Assembly: GCF_023507745.1 (NCBI RefSeq)
Contig: NZ_JALPZO010000164.1
Location: 104,415 to 168,414 of the forward strand
DNA: 64,000 bases
Origin: Vreelandella olivaria
GTDB taxonomy: Bacteria > Pseudomonadota > Gammaproteobacteria > Pseudomonadales > Halomonadaceae
Direction: 5' to 3'
Shown here: positions 16,567-27,108 of the stretch, piece by piece
Numbering within the stretch: the first letter of the stretch is position 1
Layout of the letters: each line of letters begins with the position of its first letter
The notes under the pieces: generated by a model
The model's input: only the letters and a program-made list of their open reading frames with translations
Databases searched by the model: none
What the model was told of the DNA's origin: nothing
Program-made: the position numbers and the translations under genes

Positions 16567-18743
16567 AGCAGCCCCTCACGGCTCACACTACTTAGCTGCC
16601 GAATAGCATCACGGGCCATAAAAACATGTACCAACCCATCCAGTAAGGCCGTGTCACGCCGTTTTCGTTGTGTGCCTAGCAACCTGACCAAGTCAGTACG
16701 AAGGGCCAAAGCATCATCGTCATCGATAGTATCCAAATGTCCTGCCACCGCTGCCGCGCCGCTGGCCATAAGCAAGCGTATTTCCGTGCTGACGTCACCA
16801 CTGTCGGCATCTTTTAGCTGCTGCCAGGCACGCTTGGTTAACGCTGCCAAGCCTTCGCTTTGCAGTTGCGTGACCAATAAGGTAATGACATCCGTCCCCA
16901 GCCGTGCAGGCGTCAGCCAGTAGCGTCGTCCCACCCGCTTGGCACTTTCTGGGTCACGAATCTCACCGTACCAGGCCAGCAGCGCATTGCCTGCCGTGTC
17001 CTGAACCTCTGCGTAAGCACTCCATAACTGCATGGTTTGCCCACGAAAACGCACACTAATGTGATGCGTTAAGGTACTATCGATAAATAGCTGGCGCTGG
17101 GTATAACGTTCTCCTTGAAAGTATACCCGCTGACTGGCCGACACAAGACTGACCCATGTCAAATGCTGCGCTTCCAGCCATGCCAGTACATCGGGTTCAG
17201 GAAGAGAAGGCAGTAGGTGTACGGCAATGCCATGTGCATCACTTTGGGCTGCCAGACGAGGTTGCCAGCCGGCGGGGTGCCGGTGCTGCAAGTGAGGTAG
17301 CGCCACCCAGGCCCCGTCTGCGTCTAACCCAACATCCGGCATTGACCAATCACAGCCGCGCTCGTTACGCCGGGCAGACCACGCCATTCCCAAAGCGTGG
17401 TCTGCCGAGCGGACATCATCAAGTAAGCGGTCCAGACGCTCATCCTGTATCCCACCAGGCAGAGCAGCGATATCCCAGATGGATTCCAGATGGGCAAAAC
17501 CTGCCACACGTTGACGCAGGCGGGTGAGCACTGACGAGAGCCGTCGCCCCTGGCCAAGCACATCCCGAGACCAGCGTGGCAGACTTACCGGTGCAGCGGC
17601 AGATCGATGAGTCGGCGAAGGCTGGCTGCTGAGCGCCTGGTCGATAAGTCCGGCGGGAGTGGCAACCGCCATATCTTCGGGTACCTGCTGACCGTGGGAA
17701 CCAAACAGAACGCGCATGCCATGACGCATTACGATATCAAGTACCGGCGCTAATCGCCCAGCTTCGTCCTGCTTGGTAATAATACAGTCGTCAAGTTCCG
17801 CACCCGCTGCCCGGGCCGCTTGCCGATAGCGTAGAACAACCTCTTCGAGAGTTTCAGGCTGACTGGCGGCATTTAGCAGCAGTACCAGGCGTACGGTCGA
17901 TCGACCACCCTGAAGCTGAGCGATTTGTTCAATAACACGCTGGTCCCGCTGGCTCATTCCCACGGTATCAATAATCACCCACTGTTTGCCCTGTAAACGT
18001 CCTAACAGGTCATCAATAGGTTGCTCAAGATCCAGTGCGTACATAGGTGTATCGAGCAGTCGGGCATAGATACGCAACTGCTCATGAGCGCCTATCCGAA
18101 AGCTATCCGTGGTAACCAGCGCCACCGGCCGTGTGCCATGACGCATCACAAAACGGGCTGCCAGCTTTGCTGTCGTCGTCGTTTTACCCACTCCGGTTGG
18201 ACCAACCAAAGCGACAATGCCCGCTTGTTCAAAAAAGCTGCTTTCTTCCGTTAGCACAGCAAGACGCGCCATAAGTTGCTCGCGTAACCAGGCAAGGGGC
18301 TGATCACTGTCAACACCCGCTTCCGTCAGCGATGCTGGCAGGCCTGCAAGGATTTCCCCGCTCAGCTCTTCGCTGAAACCCACGCTCAGTAGCAAATGGT
18401 ATAGACGTGTAGGCGTATCACTGGCGTGTTCAGGCTCAACGGCAGGCGCTGGCTGACGGCGAGTCAGCAGTTCCCGCATATCCTGCATCTCACGAAGTAA
18501 GCGCTCACTCATTGCCTCAAGCGGGTCCTTTACAGGCAATGAGAATACAGAGGAAGATGTATCAGGCGGTACGGGTGCGGAGGAAGGATCAAAATGATCA
18601 ACCGCTTCATCCGCCATGGCCAAAATTTCAACGCCTCCTTCTGTACGACGGTTTGCAAGAATCAGGGCGTCATCACCCAACGTCTCACGCACTTGGCGCA
18701 TTACATCACGGCTGTTCGCTCCGACAAAACGTCTAACACTCAT
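16563..18743 (-). CDS. flhF: Flagellar SRP-like GTPase FlhF with large C-terminal extension
   Basis: A 726-residue FlhF, which guides placement and number of flagella at the membrane. Residues 1-80 are the FlhF B domain (RFVGANSRDVMRQVRETLG). The N and G domains (about 90-375) carry G1 GPTGVGKTTTTAK (about 180), the TDSFRIGAHEQL region, G3 IIDTVGMSQRD (about 257) and G4 ITKQDEA (about 321). FlhF proteins normally end soon after this (about 370-500 residues). Here about 350 further residues (DNA 16563-17618) follow without any family I recognise; they are rich in Trp, Arg and Gln and show no membrane segments. It lies 54 bases after flhA and overlaps the FlhG-like gene. Confidence 0.92.
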   Translation of the reverse strand: MSVRRFVGANSRDVMRQVRETLGDDALILANRRTEGGVEILAMADEAVDHFDPSSAPVPPDTSSSVFSLPVKDPLEAMSERLLREMQDMRELLTRRQPAPAVEPEHASDTPTRLYHLLLSVGFSEELSGEILAGLPASLTEAGVDSDQPLAWLREQLMARLAVLTEESSFFEQAGIVALVGPTGVGKTTTTAKLAARFVMRHGTRPVALVTTDSFRIGAHEQLRIYARLLDTPMYALDLEQPIDDLLGRLQGKQWVIIDTVGMSQRDQRVIEQIAQLQGGRSTVRLVLLLNAASQPETLEEVVLRYRQAARAAGAELDDCIITKQDEAGRLAPVLDIVMRHGMRVLFGSHGQQVPEDMAVATPAGLIDQALSSQPSPTHRSAAAPVSLPRWSRDVLGQGRRLSSVLTRLRQRVAGFAHLESIWDIAALPGGIQDERLDRLLDDVRSADHALGMAWSARRNERGCDWSMPDVGLDADGAWVALPHLQHRHPAGWQPRLAAQSDAHGIAVHLLPSLPEPDVLAWLEAQHLTWVSLVSASQRVYFQGERYTQRQLFIDSTLTHHISVRFRGQTMQLWSAYAEVQDTAGNALLAWYGEIRDPESAKRVGRRYWLTPARLGTDVITLLVTQLQSEGLAALTKRAWQQLKDADSGDVSTEIRLLMASGAAAVAGHLDTIDDDDALALRTDLVRLLGTQRKRRDTALLDGLVHVFMARDAIRQLSSVSREGLL

Positions 18744-18797
18744 GCTTTACCTTTTGCCTCTTGCTTGAATGGCTACCATGTTTTCCGCAAACACTCA

Positions 18798-20879
18798 TTA
18801 TCGCCCACCAACCAACGTCGAAACCCTCAGCGTCCGGTCGTCAGGAATTTCAGCCTGGGACATCACCACCAGATGGCGCATACGGCGGCGCAGGAACCGG
18901 GATAGTACCGCGCGTAGCGAATGCTGTACCACCAATACAGGAGGCTCTCCACTGGTTTCGTGGCGCTCCAGCGCTTGTTGGGCCTGACTCATGAGCGTAT
19001 CCGCCAAGCCAGGCTCCATAGCCCCATTGCCGTTCATCGCCTGAACCAGCACTTGCTCCAGTTGGGCATCCAGCCCCATCACGTTCAATACTTCCTGACC
19101 AGCAAACCATTGCTGAGTGATGGCTCTGCCCAATGCAATGCGTACTAGCGCAGTGAGCTCGTTAGGGTCTTTTTGCTGTCCCGCGAACTCTGCCAGCGTA
19201 TCCAGCACGGTACGCATATCACGGATAGAGACATCCTCTTCCAACAGATTTTGCAGTATGCGCTGCAAGACCGTCAGAGAAATCGCCTTCGGAACCACTT
19301 CCTCTACCAGCGATTTCTGATCGTCACCAAGTTTATCAAGCAACTTCTGCACTTCCTGGCGTCCCAGCATTTCCGGCGAATGCCGGTGCAGCAAGTGATT
19401 TAAGTGAGTGGCAATCACTGTACTGGCGTCAACCACCGTGTAGCCATAGACCTGGGCATGCTCCCGCTGGCTGGCTTCAATCCAAATGGCTGGCAGGCCA
19501 AAGGCGGGGTCTTGGGTTGGGGTCCCTTGCAGCTCACCGGACACCTGCCCTGGGTCAATGGCCAGCCACTTGCCTGGCTGCGCCTCGGCACGCCCAATCT
19601 CTGCACCTTTCATGGACAGCACATAGGTATTGGGTGGAAGTTCCAGGTTGTCACGTATATGTACCACGGGGGGAAGGAAGCCGACTTCCTGGGCAAACTT
19701 CTTGCGCACACTTTTAATGCGGCCAAGCAATTCGCCTTTCTGCCGGGAGTCCACGAGAGGAATCAGCCGGTGGCCGACCTCAAGCCCCAGGGTATCCACC
19801 AGTTGTACGTCCTCCCAGCTCGCTTCAGGCGTTTCCTGTAGCGGTGGTGGTGCCGCTGAGATCTCCTCCTTCACCAGCGCTTGATCCTTCTGACGCACCA
19901 GGAACCAGGCCAAGCCTAATAGTAATGCTGTAAAGATAAGAAATACGAGGTTAGGCATGCCCGGCACCATGCCAAGCAGCCCCATCACGATAGCCGCTAA
20001 AATCATCACCTGAGGGTTAACGAACAGCTGGCTGATCATCTGCTGGCCAACGTCTTGTTCGGTATTTACCCTGGATACGGTCACACCTGCCGCTGTGGAG
20101 ATCACCAGCGCAGGGATTTGAGCTACCAAACCATCGCCAATGGTGAGCAGCGTATAGGTACGGGCAGCTTCACCAAACCCCATTCCATGCTGCATCATGC
20201 CGATCAGCAGGCCACCAATAAGATTGACCACCATAATAACCAGACCGGCCATGGCATCACCGCGCACAAATTTGCTGGCACCATCCATTGAGCCGTAAAA
20301 ATCCGCCTCTTGGGCCACCTCTGCACGGCGCTTTTTGGCATCCTCTTCGCCAATCAATCCCGCATTCAAGTCCGCGTCAATCGCCATTTGTTTACCAGGC
20401 ATGGCATCAAGCATAAAGCGTGCGCCCACTTCGGCGATACGGCCAGCACCCTTGGTAATAACCATAAAGTTGATAACGACCAGGATCAAAAAGACAACCA
20501 GACCAACGGCAAAATTCCCCCCTACCAGAAAGGTGCCAAAGGCTTCGATGACTTTACCGGCCGCATCGCCCCCCTGATGCCCTTCCATCAGCACCACACG
20601 CGTAGAAGCAACATTGAGCGATAGGCGTAGCAGGGTAGTGAACAGCAGAACAGCAGGAAAAGCCGCGAAATCCAACGGTTTTTCCGCAAACATACTGACC
20701 AGCAGTACCATGATGGCCAACGCAATATTAAAGGTGAAAAGCAAGTCTAGCGCGAAGGGAGGCAAGGGCAGGATCATCATGCCCAATATCATCAGAATCA
20801 GCAGCGGCCCAGCGAGCAGCTTCATGCGTACATCGCTCATCCAGTCGCGCTGATTGATCAATTGGCTTAAGCCTTTCAT
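18798..20879 (-). CDS. flhA: Flagellar export gate protein FlhA
   Basis: A 693-residue inner-membrane component of the flagellar type III export gate. The N-terminal half has about eight membrane segments and the conserved cytoplasmic FHIPEP block around MLDAMPGKQMAIDADLNAG and ARFMLDAMPG. The C-terminal half (about 340-693) is the cytoplasmic ring that docks chaperones and substrates (for example QVYGYTVVDASTVIATHLN). The ATG overlaps the flhB stop (ATGA), as expected for coupled flhBA. Length and motifs are typical. Confidence 0.97.
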   Translation of the reverse strand: MKGLSQLINQRDWMSDVRMKLLAGPLLILMILGMMILPLPPFALDLLFTFNIALAIMVLLVSMFAEKPLDFAAFPAVLLFTTLLRLSLNVASTRVVLMEGHQGGDAAGKVIEAFGTFLVGGNFAVGLVVFLILVVINFMVITKGAGRIAEVGARFMLDAMPGKQMAIDADLNAGLIGEEDAKKRRAEVAQEADFYGSMDGASKFVRGDAMAGLVIMVVNLIGGLLIGMMQHGMGFGEAARTYTLLTIGDGLVAQIPALVISTAAGVTVSRVNTEQDVGQQMISQLFVNPQVMILAAIVMGLLGMVPGMPNLVFLIFTALLLGLAWFLVRQKDQALVKEEISAAPPPLQETPEASWEDVQLVDTLGLEVGHRLIPLVDSRQKGELLGRIKSVRKKFAQEVGFLPPVVHIRDNLELPPNTYVLSMKGAEIGRAEAQPGKWLAIDPGQVSGELQGTPTQDPAFGLPAIWIEASQREHAQVYGYTVVDASTVIATHLNHLLHRHSPEMLGRQEVQKLLDKLGDDQKSLVEEVVPKAISLTVLQRILQNLLEEDVSIRDMRTVLDTLAEFAGQQKDPNELTALVRIALGRAITQQWFAGQEVLNVMGLDAQLEQVLVQAMNGNGAMEPGLADTLMSQAQQALERHETSGEPPVLVVQHSLRAVLSRFLRRRMRHLVVMSQAEIPDDRTLRVSTLVGGR

Positions 20880-22042
20880 GATTGCGCCTCACTGCCACCG
20901 GCACCGCGGCCAGGACTATCCATTTCCGGAGGAACCGGCAAATTATCAGGGGTTGGGGGCACCTCGCCTCCTTGTTGAGCAACATGCTTTAAGCGATACG
21001 CCCAGGCCATGACTTCAGCCACGGCGGTATACAGTTCTGCAGGTACTTCAGCCTCTAAGTCCACATGATGATACAGGGCACGGGCCAGCGGCGCTGCCTC
21101 CAATCGCGGCACACCAGCTTCCACCGCTATTTCACGTATGCGCGCTGCAACGGCATCAGCCCCTTTGGCCACTAACCGAGGGGCACCCATACGCCCTTCC
21201 TGGTACACCAGGGCCACCGCATAGTGGGTAGGGTTAGTAATAATCACGTCGGCATCAGGGACTTTGCTCATCATACGGCCCCGGGCCATTGCCTGTTGCT
21301 GCTGACGAATTCGGCCTTTCACATGAGGGTCACCTTCCGATTCCTTATGCTCCCGCTTCACCTCTTCCTTACTCATACGCAGCTTTTTGGCGTTGCTCCA
21401 CAGCTGGAAAGGAACATCGATGAGAATAACCACAATTAACGACAATATGATCAGCCCTGCCGCCAATGCCGCCATATTGAGTGCACTGGCCAGCGCCTGT
21501 TGCACGGGCTGATCCATCAGCCCCAAAAACCTGCCGATATTAAAATATAAAAATGCTGCCGCAACGCTTCCTACCAATACTGACTTGGCAATCGCTTTTG
21601 CCAGCTCAATCAGTGCCTGGGAGGAGAATATGCGCTTGATTCCTTTAATCGGATTTAGCTTTGAGAACTTGGGCTGCATCGATTTTGCCGATACCAACCA
21701 GCCACCCAACAGGGCGGGTGCCACCAAGGCAATCACCGCGAGCAATAAAAATAGCGGCATCATTGCAAACAGTGTGCGCTGGCCAAGATCAAGCGCGTTA
21801 ACCAGCATGGGGGTGCTTTCCATCACCTGCCGACGCTCAAACAAAAACGCCTGCTCCATTACCATACCCAGTTGGTCATAGAGCATTTGCCCCATACTCC
21901 ACAACCCGATCACGCCACCTAGCAGCAGCAGAAATGTAGTCAGTTCTCGGGATCGGGGCACCTGTCCCTCTTCACGCGCTTTTTCGTGGCGTCTGGGTGT
22001 GGCTTCTTCGGTCTTTTCCTGATCGCTGTCGTTATCTGCCAT
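20876..22042 (-). CDS. flhB: Flagellar export switch protein FlhB
   Basis: A 388-residue FlhB. It has four membrane segments (about residues 30-210), the cytoplasmic linker with SKEEVKREHKESEGDP, and the self-cleaving NPTH (about residue 268, in IITNPTHYAVAL) that switches export from rod/hook to filament substrates together with FliK. The N-terminus SDQEKTEEATPRRHEKAREEG is typical. It is the first gene of the flhB-flhA-flhF group and lies 117 bases after cheZ; a hairpin in that gap may separate the transcripts. A separate small FlhB-like protein is encoded at 34901. Confidence 0.97.
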   Translation of the reverse strand: MADNDSDQEKTEEATPRRHEKAREEGQVPRSRELTTFLLLLGGVIGLWSMGQMLYDQLGMVMEQAFLFERRQVMESTPMLVNALDLGQRTLFAMMPLFLLLAVIALVAPALLGGWLVSAKSMQPKFSKLNPIKGIKRIFSSQALIELAKAIAKSVLVGSVAAAFLYFNIGRFLGLMDQPVQQALASALNMAALAAGLIILSLIVVILIDVPFQLWSNAKKLRMSKEEVKREHKESEGDPHVKGRIRQQQQAMARGRMMSKVPDADVIITNPTHYAVALVYQEGRMGAPRLVAKGADAVAARIREIAVEAGVPRLEAAPLARALYHHVDLEAEVPAELYTAVAEVMAWAYRLKHVAQQGGEVPPTPDNLPVPPEMDSPGRGAGGSEAQS

Positions 22043-22079
22043 GCTGCCATCCGGCTAGTCGTGCGCGGCTTCCCATAAA

Positions 22080-22105
22080 TTCAGCCGCCCCAAAGGACGG
22101 CTGAA
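22080..22105 (-). terminator. Possible terminator between cheZ and flhB
   Basis: TTCAGCCG (22080-22087) pairs with CGGCTGAA (22098-22105) across a 10-base loop. Read on the minus strand it follows the cheZ stop by about 55 bases and is followed by TTTAT. The T-run is weak, so partial read-through into flhB is plausible. Confidence 0.45.
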
Positions 22106-22159
22106 CGAAGTACCCATATTGCCAGATGACGCCTTGTACAATGTCTTAATAACAACGCA

Positions 22160-22855
22160 TTAAAAGCCCAATTCGTCCAATAAGTCGTCTACCTGGTCCT
22201 GGCCCGTCACGATATCAGGGGCATTTTCCTTCACTTGCGGGCCATTCAAAAGCTCTTCGTTACGCCGTGCGTTATCGTTTTTCCACTGATCTTCGGCCTT
22301 GCGCTGCATATTTTCACGCGCTTGGGCACCAGGCACGTTATCAATGAGCACTTGTACCAGCTGATGTTCGATCTCGCGGATCACATCCATCATTTTTTTG
22401 ATCACTTGGCCAGTGAGATCCTGAAAGTCCTGCGCCATCATGATGTCCAGCAGCTCTTTTTGCGTCGCTGCGGCAATCGTTGGCACATCACTCAAGTAAG
22501 TACGGGTTTCTTTCACCAGCGCCTTTGCTTCGTCCAGTTCCTGAGGCGCTTCAAACCACTCATCCCAGCGCTTATCCAGCGCTTCAGCGCGGTCAGAAAG
22601 CTGATCCTGAAGCGGTTGAGCACGGTCGATGGCATTCAGCGCACGGTCCGCAGCCTGTTCCGTCATGGTTGCCACATAGTGCAAACGATCACGGGCATCC
22701 GGAATGGCTTCCGCCGCTTTTTCGATCTCTTTATCTAAGCCCAACTCCCGCATATTGTCGCGCAGCATGCGAGTAAGCTTGCCGATGCGATGAATAAGGT
22801 CTTCTGCGGCATCTTCAGACAGTCGGGCAGAATCCGCCTGCTCATTCTGGCTCAT
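22160..22855 (-). CDS. cheZ: Chemotaxis phosphatase CheZ
   Basis: A 231-residue CheZ that dephosphorylates CheY-P. It has the long helical hairpin with the active block [18 protein letters not shown], in which the Asp and Gln are the catalytic residues. The C-terminal CheY-tethering peptide is [12 protein letters not shown]. The ATG has GAGGAG upstream. It follows cheY by 42 bases, as in other gammaproteobacteria. Confidence 0.95.
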   Translation of the reverse strand: MSQNEQADSARLSEDAAEDLIHRIGKLTRMLRDNMRELGLDKEIEKAAEAIPDARDRLHYVATMTEQAADRALNAIDRAQPLQDQLSDRAEALDKRWDEWFEAPQELDEAKALVKETRTYLSDVPTIAAATQKELLDIMMAQDFQDLTGQVIKKMMDVIREIEHQLVQVLIDNVPGAQARENMQRKAEDQWKNDNARRNEELLNGPQVKENAPDIVTGQDQVDDLLDELGF

Positions 22856-22897
22856 TGTGTTGTCTCCTCGTTAACCGAGCACCTGGACTCAGCCACT

Positions 22898-23287
22898 TCA
22901 TTTTCCCATCTTATCGAAGATTTTATTCAGCTTTTCTTCGAGAGTAGCGGCAGTAAATGGCTTGACGACATAGCCATTAGCGCCCGCCTGTGCGGCCGCA
23001 ATAATGTTTTCTTTTTTGGCTTCTGCGGTCACCATCAGTACCGGCAAATCTTTCAGCGCCTCGTCCTGACGGATCTCTTTCAGCATCTCCAAACCATCTA
23101 GATTAGGCATATTCCAGTCGGAAACAACAAACTCGAAGTTACCAGCCCGTAGCTTGTTTAACGCATCTTGCCCATCTTCTGCTTCATCTACATTGGTAAA
23201 ACCAAGCTCCTTTAGCAGGCTGCGCACAATCCGACGCATCGTGGGAAAGTCGTCAACCACCAGGAAACTCATGTTCTTATCGGCCAT
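22898..23287 (-). CDS. cheY: Chemotaxis response regulator CheY
   Basis: A 129-residue single receiver domain. The acidic pair is in FLVVDDFP, the phosphorylated aspartate in VVSDWNMPN (about residue 57), the switch Thr in MVTAEA and the Lys in VVKPF. All catalytic positions are intact. Phosphorylated CheY binds FliM (47768) to change rotation. The ATG has GAGG 7 bases upstream. It lies between an MCP gene and cheZ. Confidence 0.97.
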   Translation of the reverse strand: MADKNMSFLVVDDFPTMRRIVRSLLKELGFTNVDEAEDGQDALNKLRAGNFEFVVSDWNMPNLDGLEMLKEIRQDEALKDLPVLMVTAEAKKENIIAAAQAGANGYVVKPFTAATLEEKLNKIFDKMGK

Positions 23288-23350
23288 TGGTCATCCTCTC
23301 ATCAAATACATGGCTTGGGGCGACTGGAAACTCAGTCAGGGTTTTTAGTA

Positions 23351-25045
23351 CTAAAATTCTTCCCACTCGTCTTGGTGGCTAGGCTGTTGCCCCTTTCGTA
23401 CAGCCGGTGTCGATACCGCAGGCGGAGCAACCGACGTTGGTGAAGGCACTGCTCTTTGCGGCAGGCTATGGCGCTGCTGCTCCTGAATGCCTAGCAGTTT
23501 AAACACGGCGACCGCCTCCTCCAGCCTGTTTGCCTGCTCTTCAAGCGAGGAGGCCGCCGCCGAGGCTTCTTGTACCAGAGCGGCGTTTTGCTGGGTTACT
23601 TGGTCCATCTGGCCAACGGCCTGGCTCACTTGCTCAATGCCGTCACTCTGCTCCTGAGATGCTGCAGAAATCTCATCCATAATATCGGTTACCCGACGAA
23701 CGGCCTTTACTACATCGGTCATCGTCGTCCCAGCCTGCTCTACCAGCGTCGATCCTTGCTTGATTTGCGTAACCGACTCATCAATCAGAGTCTTGATTTC
23801 TTTGGCAGCATCGGCACTACGACTGGCAAGGTTACGCACTTCACCAGCCACAACGGCAAAGCCACGTCCTTGTTCACCAGCCCGTGCGGCCTCTACCGAG
23901 GCATTAAGCGCGAGAATATTGGTTTGAAATGCGATGGAGTCAATCACACTGGTAATATCTGCCACTTTTTGGGAGCTGGTGGAGATTCCATGCATGGTTT
24001 GCACTACCTGCTCTACAACATGGCCACCTTGTTCTGCGGTGGTCGATGCATCTGCGGCGAGTGTGCTGGCTTGACGGGCATTATCCGCGTTCTGTTTAAC
24101 CGTCGCCGTCATCTGTTCCATACTGGCAGCTGTTTCTTCAATAGAAGCTGCCTGCTGCTCGGTGCGCGACGAGAGGTCCGCATTACCGCTGGCAATTTCA
24201 CGGGTACCATGATGGATCTCACTGCTGCCTTCGCGCACTCTGGCCACGATAGCGGTCAGGTTCTGCTGCATAGTCTCCATGGCAGTAAAGAGGCGGCCCA
24301 CTTCATTCTTACCTGCGGCAGGTAATGGCTCGGTTAAATCCGCATCGGCAATTTTATCCAAACGACGTACCGCATCGTTTAGCGGTGCAATCACAGTACG
24401 TCGCAGCCCAATGTAAAGCACCAGAGTAACCAGCAGCGCAAACCCAACGGCAACGATATTGATTAAAGCAAAAACATCGCCTTGTGACTCGGCATTCTCA
24501 CGAATGGTATCCACCCGCTGAAAACCAAAGGCAGTAAACGCGGTGGTACTTTCGGCCAGAGCACTAATGGGCTCAATCATTTCCTCCCGTAGCCGGTTAT
24601 AAGCCGTGATATCCATATATTCAAATGTGGCATGTTGCTGTTTCACCAGATCCAATACCAAACGAAAGTCTTCAACCAGGGTATTACCAGGCATTTCCTC
24701 CTGGGACGCATGCAGCGTTTGAGAAAAAATCTCAAAGCGACGCTCGGCGCGCTCAATACGGTTGACAGCAACATCCACCTGCTCATTGTATTGACTCGTC
24801 TGGCCTACCATCAAAAAATTTGACGCCGTTTCCATCGCCAGCATCGCCTGATTAAGTAACGAGTCTGCACGATTCATCTCGTTTAACTGTTCATTACTAA
24901 TACGATTTAGCGCGGCTAGATTGTCTTGTGCATTCCGATCACCCACAAAACTAATCCCTGCCAGCATTAATATCAGCGAAACAAAACTAATGAGCGAGGC
25001 GATAACGGCGATGTGAATACTTAAATTACGCAACAAACGTGCCAT
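23351..25045 (-). CDS. Methyl-accepting chemotaxis protein with four-helix periplasmic domain
   Basis: A 564-residue chemoreceptor. TM1 covers about residues 8-30, and a helical periplasmic ligand domain about 31-190. TM2 ([19 protein letters not shown]) is followed by HAMP and a signalling hairpin with the tip [21 protein letters not shown]. It ends in the CheR/CheB tether EWEEF, the counterpart of NWETF in E. coli Tar/Tsr, so it is a high-abundance-type receptor. The ligand is unknown. It lies 39 bases after cheB; that gap holds a small palindrome (CAAACG/CGTTTG, 25060-25078). Confidence 0.94.
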   Translation of the reverse strand: MARLLRNLSIHIAVIASLISFVSLILMLAGISFVGDRNAQDNLAALNRISNEQLNEMNRADSLLNQAMLAMETASNFLMVGQTSQYNEQVDVAVNRIERAERRFEIFSQTLHASQEEMPGNTLVEDFRLVLDLVKQQHATFEYMDITAYNRLREEMIEPISALAESTTAFTAFGFQRVDTIRENAESQGDVFALINIVAVGFALLVTLVLYIGLRRTVIAPLNDAVRRLDKIADADLTEPLPAAGKNEVGRLFTAMETMQQNLTAIVARVREGSSEIHHGTREIASGNADLSSRTEQQAASIEETAASMEQMTATVKQNADNARQASTLAADASTTAEQGGHVVEQVVQTMHGISTSSQKVADITSVIDSIAFQTNILALNASVEAARAGEQGRGFAVVAGEVRNLASRSADAAKEIKTLIDESVTQIKQGSTLVEQAGTTMTDVVKAVRRVTDIMDEISAASQEQSDGIEQVSQAVGQMDQVTQQNAALVQEASAAASSLEEQANRLEEAVAVFKLLGIQEQQRHSLPQRAVPSPTSVAPPAVSTPAVRKGQQPSHQDEWEEF

Positions 25046-25084
25046 GTCAGTTCCCCTTTCAAACGTTATTATCGTTTGTCATTT

Positions 25085-26146
25085 TTATACCCGCTGGGCA
25101 CGCCCAGAAGCAGCAACCAGCGCCATAAGCCGCGATGGAATCTCGTCCAGAGCCACAATTTCAACCGCCCCCCCTACCGCTATCGCCTCTCTGGGCATAC
25201 CGAATACCACACAGGTTTCTTCGTTTTGCGCGATGGTAGGTGCACCTGCCTGGCGCATTTCCAGCAGCCCCGCAGCACCATCTTTACCCATGCCCGTTAA
25301 AATCACGCCAATGGAGTTTTTACCCGCATGCCTTGACGCTGAATGAAACAACACATCTACCGATGGGCGATGCCGGTTAACGGGGGGACCATCGTTTAAA
25401 CGTGCAACATAGTTGGCACCGCTCCTGGCAAGCTCAAGGTGCTGATCCCCCGGTGCAATATAGGCATGCCCAGGCAGAACCCGCTCGCCATCCGTCGCTT
25501 CCTTGACGGTAATCCGGCACAGCCTATCCAGCCGTTCAGCAAAGGAGCGGGTAAAGCCGCCGGGCATATGTTGTGTAATCAAAATGGCAGGCGCATTGGC
25601 TGGCAGGGGTTCAAGTACAGCTCGTATTGCTTCTGTCCCCCCAGTGGAGGCGCCGATAATAATCAACTTCTCACTGGTGATCAGAGGAGCTTTCAGCTGC
25701 GTGGGTGGCGGTGTGTTTTTATGGCGCGCCTGGCGTGGCCGGGAGCGCGCTGCGGCACGCAGCTTCTCAGCGATTTCGTTAGCATATTCCATCATACCGC
25801 TGCGAATCCCCAGACTCGGCTTGGCCACAAAGTCCAAGGCCCCCAACTCTAATGCCCGCAAGGTTATTTCTGAGCCGCTCTGGGTCAGGGAGGAGACCAT
25901 TAACACCGGCATAGGACGCAAGCGCATAAGCCGCTCAAGAAAATCCAGCCCATCCATGCGCGGCATTTCCACATCCAGAGTAAGTACATCAGGATTATGT
26001 TGCTTAATCAGGTCTCTGGCAGCTATAGGATCAGGCGCTACGGCCACGACTTCCATATCTGGCTGTGAGTTGATGATTTCAGTCAACAAATCACGAATCA
26101 GCGCCGAGTCATCGACGCATAACACTTTGATCTTGGCGGCGCTCAA
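25085..26146 (-). CDS. cheB: Chemotaxis glutamate methylesterase CheB
   Basis: A 353-residue CheB that removes methyl groups from receptors and deamidates them. Receiver domain: [11 protein letters not shown] and the phosphorylated Asp in [12 protein letters not shown]. Methylesterase domain: Ser in [11 protein letters not shown] (about 162), His in TQHMPGGF and Asp in GMGKDGA. The start is taken as TTG at 26146 (MSAAKIKV) because a perfect AGGAGG lies 6 bases upstream. The open frame reaches 26209, but the extra residues are not receiver sequence and no ATG is present. It is 92 bases downstream of cheR. Confidence 0.93.
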   Translation of the reverse strand: MSAAKIKVLCVDDSALIRDLLTEIINSQPDMEVVAVAPDPIAARDLIKQHNPDVLTLDVEMPRMDGLDFLERLMRLRPMPVLMVSSLTQSGSEITLRALELGALDFVAKPSLGIRSGMMEYANEIAEKLRAAARSRPRQARHKNTPPPTQLKAPLITSEKLIIIGASTGGTEAIRAVLEPLPANAPAILITQHMPGGFTRSFAERLDRLCRITVKEATDGERVLPGHAYIAPGDQHLELARSGANYVARLNDGPPVNRHRPSVDVLFHSASRHAGKNSIGVILTGMGKDGAAGLLEMRQAGAPTIAQNEETCVVFGMPREAIAVGGAVEIVALDEIPSRLMALVAASGRAQRV

Positions 26147-26238
26147 AGCACACCTCCTCTTGCGGTAGCTACCTGGTATGCTATCTCGCTGCCGTTCGGC
26201 GGTCGCCATACAACGGAGCTAAATGCACGTAAACCGAT

Positions 26239-27108
26239 TTATTTTTTGGCGAGGGTATATACCGTCTGCCCACGCAACTTAAACGCATCACTGATATACG
26301 AGAAGTTTTCAGAATGCCCTGCAAATAACAGCCCATCTGGCTTCATGAGCGGTGCAAACCGCTGCAGAATTTTTGCCTGGGTCTCTTTGTCAAAATAAAT
26401 CATGATGTTCCGGCAAAAAATAGCGTCGAACGGCCCCTTGACCGGCCATTGGGGCGCCAGCAGGTTAAGAGGCAAAAACTCCACTAATGCCGATACTTCT
26501 GGACGTACGCGCGCCAGCCCGGCATGGTTGCCGGTCCCTTTCTGGAAAAAACGCTTCACCCGCGCCTCATCCAGTTTGCGCACCTGCTCCAGGGGATAGA
26601 TACCGGCCCGCGCTTTACTTAATGCATCCGTATCAATATCTGTCGCAATCACCTTGGCCTGCGAGGCTTTTGGACCCAGGGTTTCCAGCAGCGTCATGGC
26701 AATCGAGTAAGGCTCTTCGCCAGTGGATGCTGCTGAGCACCAAACGGCGACAGCTTCTTGCTTGCGCTTGAGGTGGTCAGCCAAGAGAGGAAAGTGATGA
26801 GCCTCACGAAAAAAAGCCGTGAGATTGGTGGTAAGAGCGTTGGTAAATGCCTCCCACTCTTTAGCATCAGGCTGACGCTCCAGTCGCGATAGATAGTCGG
26901 TAAAGCGCGTCATACCATGATGGCGTAACCGCTTCGCCAACCGACTGTAGACCATTTCACGCTTATGCTCGGCCAGCACGATACCGGCACGCTGGTAAAT
27001 CAGTTCTCTGATTCGTGCAAAATCGGCATCGGTCAGCACCAGATCACGTTCAATCTGACCACTAGACGCCCATTGGCTGGCATCCCCCCGTTCGCGTTGG
27101 TCGGTCAA
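26239..27108 (-). CDS. cheR: Chemotaxis protein methyltransferase CheR
   Basis: A CheR of about 289 residues that methylates receptor glutamates using S-adenosylmethionine. The N-terminal helical domain contains [15 protein letters not shown]. The methyltransferase core contains [30 protein letters not shown] and [10 protein letters not shown]. The start is uncertain: a TTG at 27108 overlaps the stop of the decayed receptor gene (TTGA), while a GTG at 27120 in the same frame gives 293 residues. Either way the start lies inside the pseudogene's last codons, so translation seems coupled to it. Confidence 0.9.
   Translation of the reverse strand: MTDQRERGDASQWASSGQIERDLVLTDADFARIRELIYQRAGIVLAEHKREMVYSRLAKRLRHHGMTRFTDYLSRLERQPDAKEWEAFTNALTTNLTAFFREAHHFPLLADHLKRKQEAVAVWCSAASTGEEPYSIAMTLLETLGPKASQAKVIATDIDTDALSKARAGIYPLEQVRKLDEARVKRFFQKGTGNHAGLARVRPEVSALVEFLPLNLLAPQWPVKGPFDAIFCRNIMIYFDKETQAKILQRFAPLMKPDGLLFAGHSENFSYISDAFKLRGQTVYTLAKK

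Noticed and set aside
23570..24325. A 251-residue plus-strand open frame inside the MCP at 23351-25045
   Set aside because: It is the complement of highly conserved MCP coding sequence, has no ribosome site and shows the unnatural Cys/Gly/His-rich composition of an antisense shadow.
25503..26168. A 221-residue plus-strand open frame opposite cheB
   Set aside because: It is antisense to catalytic CheB motifs on the opposite strand, with no independent start signal.
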